NCBI GenBank assembly: GCA_945787785.1
Contig: CALZIO010000007.1
Location: 1 to 64,000, forward strand
Reading direction: 5' to 3'
Source of the DNA: an uncultured Chromatiaceae bacterium
GTDB taxonomy: Bacteria > Pseudomonadota > Gammaproteobacteria > Tenderiales > Tenderiaceae
Length of the DNA stretch: 64,000 bases
Shown in pieces: positions 21,499 through 29,896 of this stretch (within the stretch, counting starts at the first letter, position 1; each line of letters opens with the position of its first letter). The notes beneath the pieces are model-generated. The model searched no databases, was not told the DNA's origin, and saw nothing but the letters and a program-made list of their open reading frames with translations. A program made the position numbers and the translations under genes.

Positions 21499-22701
21499 AT
21501 GCTGTTGACTGATTCACAAAAATGGTTGTTATTGATCGGGGCTGCATTAGTTTTGCTGCTGCTCTATCTGTTGGCACCGGTGTTGTTCCCATTTCTGGTG
21601 GCGGCAGCACTGGCCTATCTGGGGGATCCCTTAGTTGACAGGCTCGAAGCACGCAAACTTTCACGCAGTCTCTCAGTCGTGATTGTTTTCTGTGGGCTGT
21701 TGCTTGGCGTGTTTATTGTTTTTGCCTTTGTTGTGCCTGTTTTGCAACAAGAGTTGGTGGCGTTGATAAAAAAACTACCGGCATATATCGACTGGGTACA
21801 GAACACGGTGTTGCCCTGGTTACAGGCACAATTATCACTGGATATGCCTGGCTGGAATCTGGACAACCTCAAGCAGGCCGTTATTAGTCACTGGAAATCT
21901 GTGGGTGATGTTGCCGCAGGTGTGGTGGGGTCGGTGTCACGATCAGGTTTGGCCTTGTTGGGTTGGTTCGCCAACTTGGTGTTGATTCCGGTGCTGACAT
22001 TTTATCTGCTGCGAGACTGGGATCTGTTGGTGGCACGGGTACGTGAGCTGATTCCGCGTCGGTATGAACAGTCTGTCGTTCAAATTGCCAGAGAGTGTGA
22101 TGAAATGCTAGGCGCGTTCATGAATGGACAGTTGATGGTTATGCTGTCACTTGGCACTGTCTATTCTGTTGGTTTATGGATGGTAGGTCTGGACATGGCC
22201 TTTCTGATTGGCATGCTGGCAGGCCTGGTTAGTTTTGTGCCTTATCTTGGATTTATTCTGGGGATGTTAGTGGCAGGTATTGCCGCATTGGTGCAATTTC
22301 AGGATGCCATTCATCTGTTTTATGTTCTGCTGGTGTTTGGTGTAGGTCAAATGCTCGAATCGTTTCTGCTGACACCATACCTGTTGGGTGATCGCATTGG
22401 CTTGCATCCGGTGGCAGTGATTTTTGCCGTCATGGCAGGTGGTCAATTGTTCGGCTTTGTTGGCATCCTGTTAGCTTTACCTGTAACAGCAGTGATTATG
22501 GTGTTGTTAAACCATGCCCACGATCAGTATGTGAATAGTCAGCTGTATGCTGCTGGTGACATGGTGGCGGTACCTGCACCGGATGATCCGGGAATAGAAG
22601 TGCCAGTAGAAGAAACCGCGATGTCAGACTTGGAGTCAATCGACGCGGCCGTGAGTGAAAATGTTGATGAGTCAGTTTCTGATTCGGACAAACCAGCGTA
22701 A
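21499..22701 (+). CDS. AI-2E family transporter (PerM-like)
   Basis: A 400-residue polytopic membrane protein with the family layout: two N-terminal helices, an extracytoplasmic amphipathic region (~residues 85-145) and a C-terminal helix bundle with SFVPYLGFILGM and GDRIGLHPVAVIFAVMAGG. The last ~50 residues form an acidic tail. Members are proposed to export small molecules or act as sodium/proton antiporters; the substrate here is unknown. It lies 13 bp after the phosphatidyltransferase gene and just before hda. Confidence 0.9.
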   Translation: MLLTDSQKWLLLIGAALVLLLLYLLAPVLFPFLVAAALAYLGDPLVDRLEARKLSRSLSVVIVFCGLLLGVFIVFAFVVPVLQQELVALIKKLPAYIDWVQNTVLPWLQAQLSLDMPGWNLDNLKQAVISHWKSVGDVAAGVVGSVSRSGLALLGWFANLVLIPVLTFYLLRDWDLLVARVRELIPRRYEQSVVQIARECDEMLGAFMNGQLMVMLSLGTVYSVGLWMVGLDMAFLIGMLAGLVSFVPYLGFILGMLVAGIAALVQFQDAIHLFYVLLVFGVGQMLESFLLTPYLLGDRIGLHPVAVIFAVMAGGQLFGFVGILLALPVTAVIMVLLNHAHDQYVNSQLYAAGDMVAVPAPDDPGIEVPVEETAMSDLESIDAAVSENVDESVSDSDKPA

Positions 22702-22716
22702 TGCTTGAATCGAGCC

Positions 22717-23448
22717 ATGTCAGCGAACACTAGTATTAAACAATTGCCATTAAGCATGTGGTTGCGCCAAGGCGCCACTTTTGACAGCTATGTAAGTGCA
22801 GCAAATCAGCAGCTGCTAGATAACATTCGCAACGTTGCTGCTCTTGGTGAGGAACATTTTATTTTTATCTGGGGTGCCGAAGGAGTCGGTAAGACCCATT
22901 TACTTCAGGCGGCTTGTCATGCTGCCACAAATGCCGGAAATAGCAGTGTCTATCTGCCTATGCAAGAAGCAGCTCAATTTGCCCCCGAGATGTTAGAAGA
23001 CCTGGAGCAGATGACATTAGTTACGATAGACAATATTGATGCCGTTGCGGGTGATCAGGCGTGGGAGACAGCGTTATTTAATCTTTATAATCGCGTGCGT
23101 GATAACGGTGAATGCCGTTTGATCGTTTCTGCGCACCAGCCTCTAGCCAGTCTCGGACTGCGCTTGCCTGACTTGTTGTCACGGCTAAGCTGGGGCCTGG
23201 TTTACCAAGTGCAGGCGATGACGGACGAAGAGAAACTGCAGGCCCTTAAACAAGGTGCTGACAGTCGTGGTTTTGAATTGCCGGATGAAGTGGCCAATTA
23301 TTTGTTGCGGCATTACCAGCGCCAAACGGCTGCGCTGTTTGATCTGTTGGAACGGCTTGATCAGCGCTCGCTGGCTGAGCAACGCCGCCTGACCATTCCA
23401 TTCGTAAAACAAGTGATCGAGACCGATTTCAGATCCAGCAAAGAGTAG
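22717..23448 (+). CDS. hda: DnaA regulatory inactivator Hda
   Basis: A 243-residue single AAA+ domain related to DnaA domain III, with Walker A GAEGVGKT at residues 53-60, Walker B-like [10 protein letters not shown], and sensor regions SAHQPLASL and the LSRLSWG box. With the beta clamp it stimulates ATP hydrolysis by DnaA after initiation; QLPLSMWL near the N-terminus looks like the clamp-binding motif (QLxLxxx). The frame begins at a TTG at 22705, but the ATG at 22717 is chosen. It lacks the DNA-binding domain of DnaA. Confidence 0.94.
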   Translation: MSANTSIKQLPLSMWLRQGATFDSYVSAANQQLLDNIRNVAALGEEHFIFIWGAEGVGKTHLLQAACHAATNAGNSSVYLPMQEAAQFAPEMLEDLEQMTLVTIDNIDAVAGDQAWETALFNLYNRVRDNGECRLIVSAHQPLASLGLRLPDLLSRLSWGLVYQVQAMTDEEKLQALKQGADSRGFELPDEVANYLLRHYQRQTAALFDLLERLDQRSLAEQRRLTIPFVKQVIETDFRSSKE

Positions 23449-23455
23449 AGCCCAA

Positions 23456-24283
23456 TTGGATATAGCAAATATAGTGACTGAAAATGTCCGCGCCGCCTTG
23501 GCCGAAGATATTGGCAGTGGTGATCTGACTGCCGCATTAATCCCGGTAGATGCAATGGCGCAGGCCACGGTGATCAGCCGGGAATCGGCGGTGATCTGTG
23601 GCCGCCCCTGGGTTGATGAAGTGTTTCAGCAACTCGATAGTCGCGTCGAGATCGAATGGCGAGTGGCAGAGGGTGAGCAGGTTGAATCAAATCAGGAGCT
23701 ATTTCGTCTCCAAGGCAGTGCCCGTGCATTGCTAACCGGTGAACGCACTGCCCTGAATTTTTTACAAACTTTTTCCGGAACCGCGACTGAGGCGCGTCGC
23801 TATGCCGATGCAGTCGCTGGCCTCCAGGTTAAAATTCTCGATACGCGCAAGACTATTCCCGGTCTGCGCGCAGCACAAAAATATGCGGTGAAGTGTGGTG
23901 GTTGCCACAATCATCGTCACGGACTCTATGATGGGGTCCTGATCAAGGAAAACCACATTCTTGCTGCTGGTTCGATCACGGCGGCGGTTAATAATGTACG
24001 CCCCTATGCTCAGGGCAAACCGGTTGAGGTGGAGGTCGAGACCCTGGCGGAGCTACGTGAGGCTGTCGCAGCAGGGGCTGACATCGTCATGCTCGATAAT
24101 TTCACTCTGGAGCAGATCAGCGAAGCTGTCGCAGTCAATCAGGGTCAGGCTAAGCTCGAGGTCTCGGGCAATGTGTCGCTGGGGGGATTGAGAGCCCTGG
24201 CCGAGACGGGGGTGGATTATATTTCGACAGGGGCCCTGACCAAGCACTTGCGTGCCATAGATCTGTCCATGCGATTTCTTTAA
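23456..24283 (+). CDS. nadC: Quinolinate phosphoribosyltransferase
   Basis: A 275-residue enzyme that makes nicotinate mononucleotide from quinolinate and PRPP in NAD synthesis. It has [56 protein letters not shown] and the C-terminal [13 protein letters not shown]. The start is uncertain: TTG at 23456 with AGAG 8 bp before, or GTG at 23474. It follows hda by 7 bp. A second start would shorten the protein by six residues. Confidence 0.95.
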   Translation: MDIANIVTENVRAALAEDIGSGDLTAALIPVDAMAQATVISRESAVICGRPWVDEVFQQLDSRVEIEWRVAEGEQVESNQELFRLQGSARALLTGERTALNFLQTFSGTATEARRYADAVAGLQVKILDTRKTIPGLRAAQKYAVKCGGCHNHRHGLYDGVLIKENHILAAGSITAAVNNVRPYAQGKPVEVEVETLAELREAVAAGADIVMLDNFTLEQISEAVAVNQGQAKLEVSGNVSLGGLRALAETGVDYISTGALTKHLRAIDLSMRFL

Positions 24284-24443
24284 TGGCCTTTCATATTGAA
24301 GAAAGCAGGCTATATTTAAAAGGACGTTCTGAATTACCCAGGTCTATCTTGTCGTTTTAAGTAGCATTTATAGTAACGAAGCGGAATTAAATTAGATTTT
24401 TCTTCGGTTTAATACTTGCTTGATTAAACGATGCCTATTATAT

Positions 24444-24475
24444 TGTTATACATATGTTAGACAATGTTATACAAA
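24444..24475. promoter_or_regulatory. Array of three 10-11 bp direct repeats
   Basis: Three direct repeats lie in register: TGTTATACATA (24444), TGTTAGACAA (24455) and TGTTATACAAA (24465). The two outer TGTTATACA copies are exactly 21 bp apart, two helical turns. The array is 17 bp upstream of the GTG of the small gene at 24492, so it overlaps or touches its core promoter. The 160 bp before it, after nadC, show nothing else. Related arrays are at 15177 and 36901. A winged-helix response regulator is the likely binder, by inference. Confidence 0.5.
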
Positions 24476-24491
24476 TAAAAAGGGGTGTCTC

Positions 24492-24656
24492 GTGGCTTGT
24501 GATCGGATGGAACGTAAAATTGCACGCGCACAAAATCAAATCTGTAGTCAACTCGGTTATCTAACTGACCGCGAGCTGGTGCAACATCTCCTGAAACTGG
24601 AAAGAGAGCGGGAAGCCGAGGCCAGGCGGGCACAATTTCATCTGGTTAAAGGCTGA
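24492..24656 (+). CDS. Small charged protein, unknown function
   Basis: A predicted 54-residue protein, strongly charged, with the C-terminal half a likely amphipathic helix (LVQHLLKLEREREAEARR). The GTG at 24492 is chosen because AAGGGG lies 6 bp before it; the frame is open further upstream but runs through the repeat array and encodes a Cys/Tyr-rich stretch that looks non-coding. I do not recognise it. Its 3' end overlaps by 11 bp the small minus-strand gene at 24646. Confidence 0.5.
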   Translation: MACDRMERKIARAQNQICSQLGYLTDRELVQHLLKLEREREAEARRAQFHLVKG

Positions 24657-24792
24657 GACAATCTGCTGTGATTCTCTGATTTGGGTGAACGTGTTCACAC
24701 ACGCTCATTGATCCTTCAGTCAGATCGAATTCAACACCCAGGTTAATTAGCACAATCTTCATCGGTGGCGGTTCAGCGCTGGAAAGATGCAT
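24646..24792 (-). CDS. Candidate 48-residue protein with strong ribosome-binding site
   Basis: On the minus strand an ATG at 24792 is preceded by AAGGAG with a 7-bp spacer, an ideal Shine-Dalgarno arrangement. The frame runs 48 codons to a TAA at 24646-24648. The product starts MHLSSAEPPPMKIVLINLGV and continues with FDLTEGSMSVCEHV. It is not membrane-like and I know no homologue. It is convergent with, and overlaps, the small gene at 24492, so at least one of the two may be spurious; its ribosome-binding site is the better one. Confidence 0.4.
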   Translation of the reverse strand: MHLSSAEPPPMKIVLINLGVEFDLTEGSMSVCEHVHPNQRITADCLSL

Positions 24793-24952
24793 ATAGCCAC
24801 TCCTTCCCAAAGCTTCGTTTAAGAGTTTTTAATTAAGAGAAAGTTGTTTATTAACTGCGGCTTATTTGCCTAATTTAATTTTTTGTCTAAAATAGCCATT
24901 AGAGCAGGGCATTAGGAAGAGCATTGGGTCTAATAAACTAATAGGGAATGCT

Positions 24953-25138
24953 ATGTCTTGTGAAAGTTATGTGCGTAAAAGGGCTGTTTTTCACGTCAGG
25001 TTTGATAGAAATGAACACCATGACGAAGATCCGCTTATTTTTAAGGATGATCATGAGTTGCTTGCCTACTTGCTTCATCAAGAGCAGATAGCCGAGAACA
25101 GCGAGATTGTTTCATTCGAGTCTGTCACTAGCGACTAA
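24953..25138 (+). CDS. Small acidic protein, unknown function
   Basis: A 61-residue protein rich in His, Asp and Glu (RFDRNEHHDEDPLIFKDDHELL) with a GGGA ribosome-binding sequence 5 bp before the ATG. Composition and the amphipathic middle (HELLAYLLHQEQI) suggest a small folded cytoplasmic protein, perhaps a regulator or adaptor. No family recognised. The ~160 bp upstream are AT-rich and should hold its promoter. Confidence 0.55.
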   Translation: MSCESYVRKRAVFHVRFDRNEHHDEDPLIFKDDHELLAYLLHQEQIAENSEIVSFESVTSD

Positions 25139-25228
25139 CACTGGTTTAAGCTGTTTCGTCGTCAAGATTCGATGTTTTTTTCGGTCTTGAGAGGTCCAAA
25201 TGCTATTCGCATCTAAAGACGTGGGGGG

Positions 25229-26042
25229 CTAATCTCCCCCACAACCTCCACCGCAGCCATCTGAACCACCGAAACCATCAAAAAATCCACCATCACCGCC
25301 GCTGTCACTGGACAAGGCACCGGAGTCGCCGGCGCAGCCTGATGAACAACCGATGTGCGAGGCGCAGTAACCACTGCCGTAGTTAGGAGAGTTAGAATTG
25401 CGGCAATCAGGCGCGTATCTAAATCCATTTTCAATATTCAGCTGGGCATCGATAGCAAACAACAGCGGCAAAATTATGGGTGCACGCGGATCGGTCTCAT
25501 CTTTGGCGCAGGCTAGGCGCCAGGCGCGTTTAATCTCTGAGGGTGTAATTCCCCGTGGCTTGCCACGTGAGAACAATATTGTTGCGATGGGAATCGAAAG
25601 ATTCCCGGGCAACTCCTTAGCAATACCCCGTCAGCTTGCTGCGGGGTAGTTTATTGCCTTCCTGGGCAATGGTGGGGGAGTCCATCGCTTCGGCCGGGGT
25701 GTGGTGTAGGTAGCGCCCCAAGGCCTTGTTGCAATACTGCTGATAGGCGCGGGTAAAGAGGATGAATTCATGCCAGGCGTCGTCCACCACTTGCGAAGGC
25801 ATGGAAACCATTTTCCTGTTCGCCTGGTTACAGATATGAAAATAATCGCGCAATCCATCGAAGACCAGATCCAATTGGCTATCATTTAATTGCGGATGCC
25901 TGGCCGCCACTTTTTTACGAATCGCCGGATGAAACTGGTAGTTGTCGATAAATGCCTGTTGTCTATTTTAGCCACCGCGGCGCATGACTTTGGTAATGAT
26001 GGCGATGCTTATAATGGTAATGATGATGTATAACCAGGTCAT
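25229..26042 (-). pseudogene. Broken glycine-rich domain-containing protein (nonsense plus 121-bp insertion)
   Basis: Three pieces together rebuild one protein. From the ATG at 26042 (AAGGA just upstream) a membrane segment MTWLYIIITIISIAIITKVM runs to an in-frame TAA at 25968-25970. The same frame resumes with FIDNYQFHPAIRKK and the conserved MPSQVVDDAWHEFILFTR and LGRYLHHTPAEAM. It then enters an inserted element at 25655-25535. Past the element, in another frame, IKRAWRLACA and a Gly/Ser/Cys-rich tail (GGDGGFFDGF..CGGGCGGD) complete the family pattern. The insertion length, 121 bp, is not a multiple of three, so the frame is broken twice. The intact family has unknown function. Confidence 0.75.
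25535..25655. repeat. 121-bp multi-hairpin palindromic element inserted in a gene
   Basis: The element holds, in order on the plus strand: a decayed hairpin (CCCCGTGGC TT GCCACG, 25551-25567), the perfect palindrome AACAATATTGTT (25572-25583), a perfect hairpin GGGAATC-GAAA-GATTCCC (25589-25606), and a long hairpin TACCCCGTCAGC TT GCTGCGGGGTA (25624-25648, one bulged T). The two end hairpins face each other like a paired REP/BIME unit. The surrounding gene reads straight through if the 121 bp are removed. No transposase is encoded, so it would be moved in trans. Confidence 0.7.
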
Positions 26043-26164
26043 GGAATCCTTAAGCTTGTTTTTTCCTCCTAATGTGTCGGCAGCAGCGCGTGCTTCTTTC
26101 GGCTGGTATCAAGGCCTTTGCCCCGCTAGAATTGCCATTCTTTAACTTCGAATAAGATTAAACT

Positions 26165-27874
26165 ATGCGCACATCCCAGTTTTTGTTGTCCACCCTGAGA
26201 GAAACCCCATCTGACGCCGAAGTGGTCAGCCATCAACTGATGCTGCGCGCCGGCATGATCCGCAAATTGGCGGCGGGTCTGTACACCTGGTTGCCGATGG
26301 GGCTGCGGGTATTACGCAAGGTAGAGGCCGTGGTGCGTGAGGAGATGAACCGCGCCGGCGCCCAGGAGGTGCTGATGCCGGCAATCCAGCCCGCCGAGCT
26401 GTGGCAGGAATCAGGCCGCTGGGATCAGATGGGCGAAGAGATGCTGCGCCTGCAGGACCGGCATGAGCGTGATTTCTGTTTCGGCCCCACCCATGAAGAG
26501 GTGATTACCGACCTGATTCGTAACGAGATTCGCAGCTACAAACAGCTGCCGGCCAATTTTTACCAGATTCAGACCAAGTTTCGCGATGAGCGTCGGCCCC
26601 GCTTTGGTGTGATGCGGGCGCGTGAGTTTTTGATGAAAGATGCCTATTCATTTCATGTCGACGATGCCAGTCTGCAACAAACCTATGAAGTGATGTATGA
26701 CACTTATTCGCGGATATTCAGCCGCCTGGGGCTCGAGTTCCGTTCCGTGCTGGCCGACACTGGTGCGATTGGTGGCAGTGCCTCGCATGAATTTCATGTG
26801 TTGGCTGATTCAGGCGAAGATGCCATCGCTTTCAGCAGCGAGAGTGAATATGCCGCCAATGTTGAGTTGGCTGAGGCGCTGACGCCCGCAGGGGAACGCC
26901 CAGCGCCAACGGCCGAGATGACTAGCGTGGATACGCCCAATCAGCACAGTATCGAAGAGGTGAGTGCTTTTTTACAGATCGACGCCAGTCAAACGGCCAA
27001 GACTTTGTTGGTTCAAGGTGTCGAAGAGGGTGGCGTGGTCGCCTTGGTATTGCGCGGCGACCATGAACTGAACGAGCTCAAGGCTGTGAAATTGGAGCAG
27101 GTGGCGTCGCCGTTTGCGTTTGCTACTGCAGAACAGGTGAAGTCAGCAGCGGGTTGTGAGCCCGGCTCGGTAGGCCCGGTTGGGCTGACTATTGCGGTGA
27201 TTGTAGATCGCAGTGCCGCCCATCTGGCTGATTTTGTCTGCGGCGCCAATCAGGACGGTAAGCACCTCACTGGCGTGAATTGGGGGCGAGACCTGCCTGA
27301 GGGTGTCCTCGTCGATATCCGCAATGTGGTGGAGGGTGATCCAAGCCCCGACGGCAAAGGTACGCTACAGATCAAGCGCGGCATTGAGGTGGGGCATATT
27401 TTCCAGCTGGGGCGGAAATACAGCGATGCCATGAAGGCACTGGTACAGGACGAAGGTGGCAAGGCGGTGGTGATGACCATGGGCTGTTACGGAATCGGTG
27501 TCTCACGCGTGGTGGCCTCTGCCATCGAGCAGAATCACGATGATCGCGGCATTATCTGGCCTGAGGCTATTGCGCCCTTCCAGATCGCTCTGTTGCCCCT
27601 GAATGCGCATAAATCACAGCGGTTACGTGAGGCGGCCGAGAAATTGTATGAAGAGTTGCAGGCAGCGGGTTTCGAGGTGTTGCTGGATGATCGCAAGGAG
27701 CGCCCGGGAGTGATGTTTGCCGATATGGAGTTGATTGGCATACCGCATCGGGTGGTTTTTAGTGAAAAAGGGCTGGACAAGGGGGAGGTTGAATACAAGG
27801 GGCGCCGTGACAGCGAAAATCAGTATATTCCGTTGGAACAGATCGTCACTTTCCTCAAGCAACAGTTCGATTAG
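26165..27874 (+). CDS. proS: Prolyl-tRNA synthetase (bacterial type with editing domain)
   Basis: A 569-residue class II synthetase. It opens [20 protein letters not shown], with motif 2 in [17 protein letters not shown] and motif 3 near [15 protein letters not shown]. The YbaK-like INS editing domain, which clears mischarged Ala-tRNA-Pro, is inserted at about residues 225-400 ([12 protein letters not shown] through GVNWGRDL). The C-terminal anticodon-binding domain follows. Length is normal. It is followed 38 bp later by a lytic transglycosylase gene in the same direction. Confidence 0.97.
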   Translation: MRTSQFLLSTLRETPSDAEVVSHQLMLRAGMIRKLAAGLYTWLPMGLRVLRKVEAVVREEMNRAGAQEVLMPAIQPAELWQESGRWDQMGEEMLRLQDRHERDFCFGPTHEEVITDLIRNEIRSYKQLPANFYQIQTKFRDERRPRFGVMRAREFLMKDAYSFHVDDASLQQTYEVMYDTYSRIFSRLGLEFRSVLADTGAIGGSASHEFHVLADSGEDAIAFSSESEYAANVELAEALTPAGERPAPTAEMTSVDTPNQHSIEEVSAFLQIDASQTAKTLLVQGVEEGGVVALVLRGDHELNELKAVKLEQVASPFAFATAEQVKSAAGCEPGSVGPVGLTIAVIVDRSAAHLADFVCGANQDGKHLTGVNWGRDLPEGVLVDIRNVVEGDPSPDGKGTLQIKRGIEVGHIFQLGRKYSDAMKALVQDEGGKAVVMTMGCYGIGVSRVVASAIEQNHDDRGIIWPEAIAPFQIALLPLNAHKSQRLREAAEKLYEELQAAGFEVLLDDRKERPGVMFADMELIGIPHRVVFSEKGLDKGEVEYKGRRDSENQYIPLEQIVTFLKQQFD

Positions 27875-27912
27875 GCCGATTTATAATAGAGGGAGTTATT
27901 AAATATTAAGTC

Positions 27913-28479
27913 ATGCGCTGGATTTTCGTTTTATCTCTATTTTTGCTATTGATGCAGCCACTGCAGGCGGCGGTTCCAGAGCCGCCTGATGATAGGCTGC
28001 GTGAGTTATTGCGCGAAGCCGTAAACAGCAGTGACAGTTTTGCTGATCGTTTTGAAGCTGAGGTCTGGCTATTGGATATGTCGCGGCGTTTGGAGAAAAC
28101 GCTGCCGGATAATGGGCAACGGCTCAGTTTACTAAAAGAAATCCATTACGAGGCAAGCCGGGCAGATCTGCCGCCTGAGTTGGTATTGGCAGTGATTCAG
28201 GTCGAAAGTTATTTTGACCGATGGGCTATCTCTGTCGCGGGTGCGCAGGGCTTAATGCAGATCATGCCATTTTGGTTGGATGAAATTGGCCTGCCTGAGG
28301 ACAACCTGTTTCACGTCCAGACTAATCTGCGTATGGGTTGTACTATTCTGAAATATTATCTCGATATGGAGCGCGGCGATCTTACCCGTGCACTTGGCCG
28401 TTATAACGGCAGTCTGGGCAAGTTTAAGTATCCTAATAAAGTGTATGAAGCGTTAAGGACACGCTGGTACCGGCAGTAA
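27913..28479 (+). CDS. Lytic transglycosylase (SLT domain)
   Basis: A 188-residue periplasmic muramidase-type enzyme with a signal peptide (FVLSLFLLLMQPLQAA). The SLT fold is seen from ~residue 75: VLAVIQVESYFDRWAIS holds the catalytic Glu, AGAQGLMQIMPFW is the conserved substrate-binding segment, and ALGRYNGS closes the domain. It is short and lacks a LysM or other cell-wall anchor. It cleaves peptidoglycan to 1,6-anhydromuropeptides. It sits behind proS and may share its transcript. Confidence 0.92.
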   Translation: MRWIFVLSLFLLLMQPLQAAVPEPPDDRLRELLREAVNSSDSFADRFEAEVWLLDMSRRLEKTLPDNGQRLSLLKEIHYEASRADLPPELVLAVIQVESYFDRWAISVAGAQGLMQIMPFWLDEIGLPEDNLFHVQTNLRMGCTILKYYLDMERGDLTRALGRYNGSLGKFKYPNKVYEALRTRWYRQ

Positions 28480-28647
28480 TCATTTCTATTGCTATCTGTT
28501 ACAAGATAGAATTTATATAACAATTTCCCACCTTAAAAAAACTCAGCCATCGCTGATTTATTCATTTTCATTTCATCTTGCAGGGTTACTATTTTTTCCA
28601 GGCCAAGGAAGGCCGTTTATCTTTCACTAAATAGTAAGGAGACAGAA

Positions 28648-29040
28648 ATGAAATCTTTTATGCGTAAGTTAATAATGGTAGTAAGTTTAACTGCTTTAAG
28701 TTCAATGGCATTGGCTGATACGCCGCCATCGCTTGAAGTGCCTGATACCCACTCGATAGAGTCAAAAGGTAAGGTCACGCTTTATCGTGTGCAGGTGCAG
28801 GGCCTTGAGTTTGGACGTTTGAATGAACGCGTCGATGCAGAGGTGTTAGTGACGCTTGATAGCAAACCGGATATGGTCTTCACTTTGCGGATGCATGAAG
28901 ATTCACCGCCAGTCAACAAGATTATCGCTGATACTCTGCGTGAAGCCTATATTAATGATACGCCGATTACCCTTTATCACCAGATCGCACCGCTTAATCG
29001 CAAAAACGTGAAGATCCATATGGTGCAGTTTGACAGTTAA
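28648..29040 (+). CDS. Small periplasmic protein, unknown function
   Basis: A 130-residue protein with a signal peptide (KLIMVVSLTALSSMALA) and an AAGGAG ribosome-binding site. The mature part is a compact alternating beta-type domain (KVTLYRVQVQGLEF, AEVLVTLDSKPDMVFTL, ITLYHQIAP) without Cys. I do not recognise the family. It has a private terminator directly after it, so it is probably a single-gene unit. Confidence 0.75.
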   Translation: MKSFMRKLIMVVSLTALSSMALADTPPSLEVPDTHSIESKGKVTLYRVQVQGLEFGRLNERVDAEVLVTLDSKPDMVFTLRMHEDSPPVNKIIADTLREAYINDTPITLYHQIAPLNRKNVKIHMVQFDS

Positions 29041-29049
29041 AAATGTAAA

Positions 29050-29088
29050 GGTGTCACGCCAGCAAGCTCGGCGTGACACCTTATATTT
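29050..29088 (+). terminator. Rho-independent terminator
   Basis: A perfect 11-bp stem (GGTGTCACGCC / GGCGTGACACC) with a 9-base loop, followed by TTATATTT, starts 10 bp after the stop codon of the periplasmic protein gene. Confidence 0.88.
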
Positions 29089-29118
29089 AAGTTATTTGGA
29101 TTAGATTTTTTTATAAAA

Positions 29119-29454
29119 CTAGCTTTTTCCGTGATGGCCATAGCCATCTTTCATGCGTTGCTGGGCATCTTCCCACATCTCTTCGTGCGTCTTCATCATC
29201 TCGTTTAGTTGTTTGATCATCTCATTCAGGCGTTCTTTTTCTTTGGCAGATGGCATGTGATTGAGATTGCTCAGAATGGTCATGGTCTCAGATAACATCT
29301 GCATCATATCCATATTCATCTGATGACGTTTCATATAATGCTCTTTGTAGTCTTTCTTTTTATCCTTCATATCGTTATGACTGCTGGCAAAGGCCGGCGT
29401 AATTATAAGCGCACCAACTAATGCAGAAGAGAGTAGAAGGCCGGTTTTTTTCAT
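29119..29454 (-). CDS. Small Met/His-rich periplasmic protein
   Basis: A 111-residue protein with a signal peptide (LLLSSALVGALIITPAFA). The mature part is highly charged and helical, with many Met and His (YMKRHQMNMDMMQML, MKTHEEMWEDAQQRMK, ending GYGHHGKS). This composition resembles Spy/CpxP-like or metal-binding periplasmic proteins, but the LTxxQ motifs of that family are not present. Metal binding is an inference from composition only. A GGAG-type site (AAGGAG) precedes the ATG. Confidence 0.75.
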   Translation of the reverse strand: MKKTGLLLSSALVGALIITPAFASSHNDMKDKKKDYKEHYMKRHQMNMDMMQMLSETMTILSNLNHMPSAKEKERLNEMIKQLNEMMKTHEEMWEDAQQRMKDGYGHHGKS

Positions 29455-29484
29455 GGTAAAGCTCCTTATTGTTGTTTCCGTTTG

Positions 29485-29754
29485 TTAGGCAGTATCGAAT
29501 GAGTTGAGTTCACGAAATTGAACTTCTTCAGTGATCACATCCGTAACCTGAGCGTTGCCTGGGCCCTGCCACAACCAGGACTCTAAATCAGCAAGCTTGT
29601 CATCTGGACCGCAAGCAAGTACTTCGACACTACCATCAGGCCGGTTACGGGCGTAGCCACTTATTCCTAGTGCTTGTGCTTGTTGTTGCGTCGAGGCCCG
29701 GTACCAAACCCCTTGAACACGGCCTGAGATTATAAATTGTTTACAGATAGCCAT
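29485..29754 (-). CDS. acyP: Acylphosphatase
   Basis: An 89-residue enzyme that hydrolyses acyl phosphates. The signature SGRVQGVWYRAST carries the phosphate loop and catalytic Arg, and GYARNRPDGSVEV carries the catalytic Asn. Length is normal. It lies 30 bp upstream of the Met/His-rich protein gene in the same direction. Confidence 0.95.
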   Translation of the reverse strand: MAICKQFIISGRVQGVWYRASTQQQAQALGISGYARNRPDGSVEVLACGPDDKLADLESWLWQGPGNAQVTDVITEEVQFRELNSFDTA

Positions 29755-29896
29755 GCTATGCCCCCACTGTAAGATTTCTGATGATAAACCTTAGATGATT
29801 TCGCAACGGCTGCCAATCCATGGTGTTGTTTTGGTGAGTCACGCCGATGGTTTACACTGTAGGGATTTTATGAGTGTTAATTCGTGGAGGCATTTT

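Noticed and set aside
24685-24705. Inverted repeat GTGAAC-GT-GTTCAC as an operator
   Set aside because: It lies inside the candidate small minus-strand gene and is only a 6-bp arm; too weak to call.
25528-25656. AATAAAC / ATTAAAC at the two ends of the 121-bp insertion as a target-site duplication
   Set aside because: The copies differ at one base and one may belong to the original gene; not strong enough to claim.
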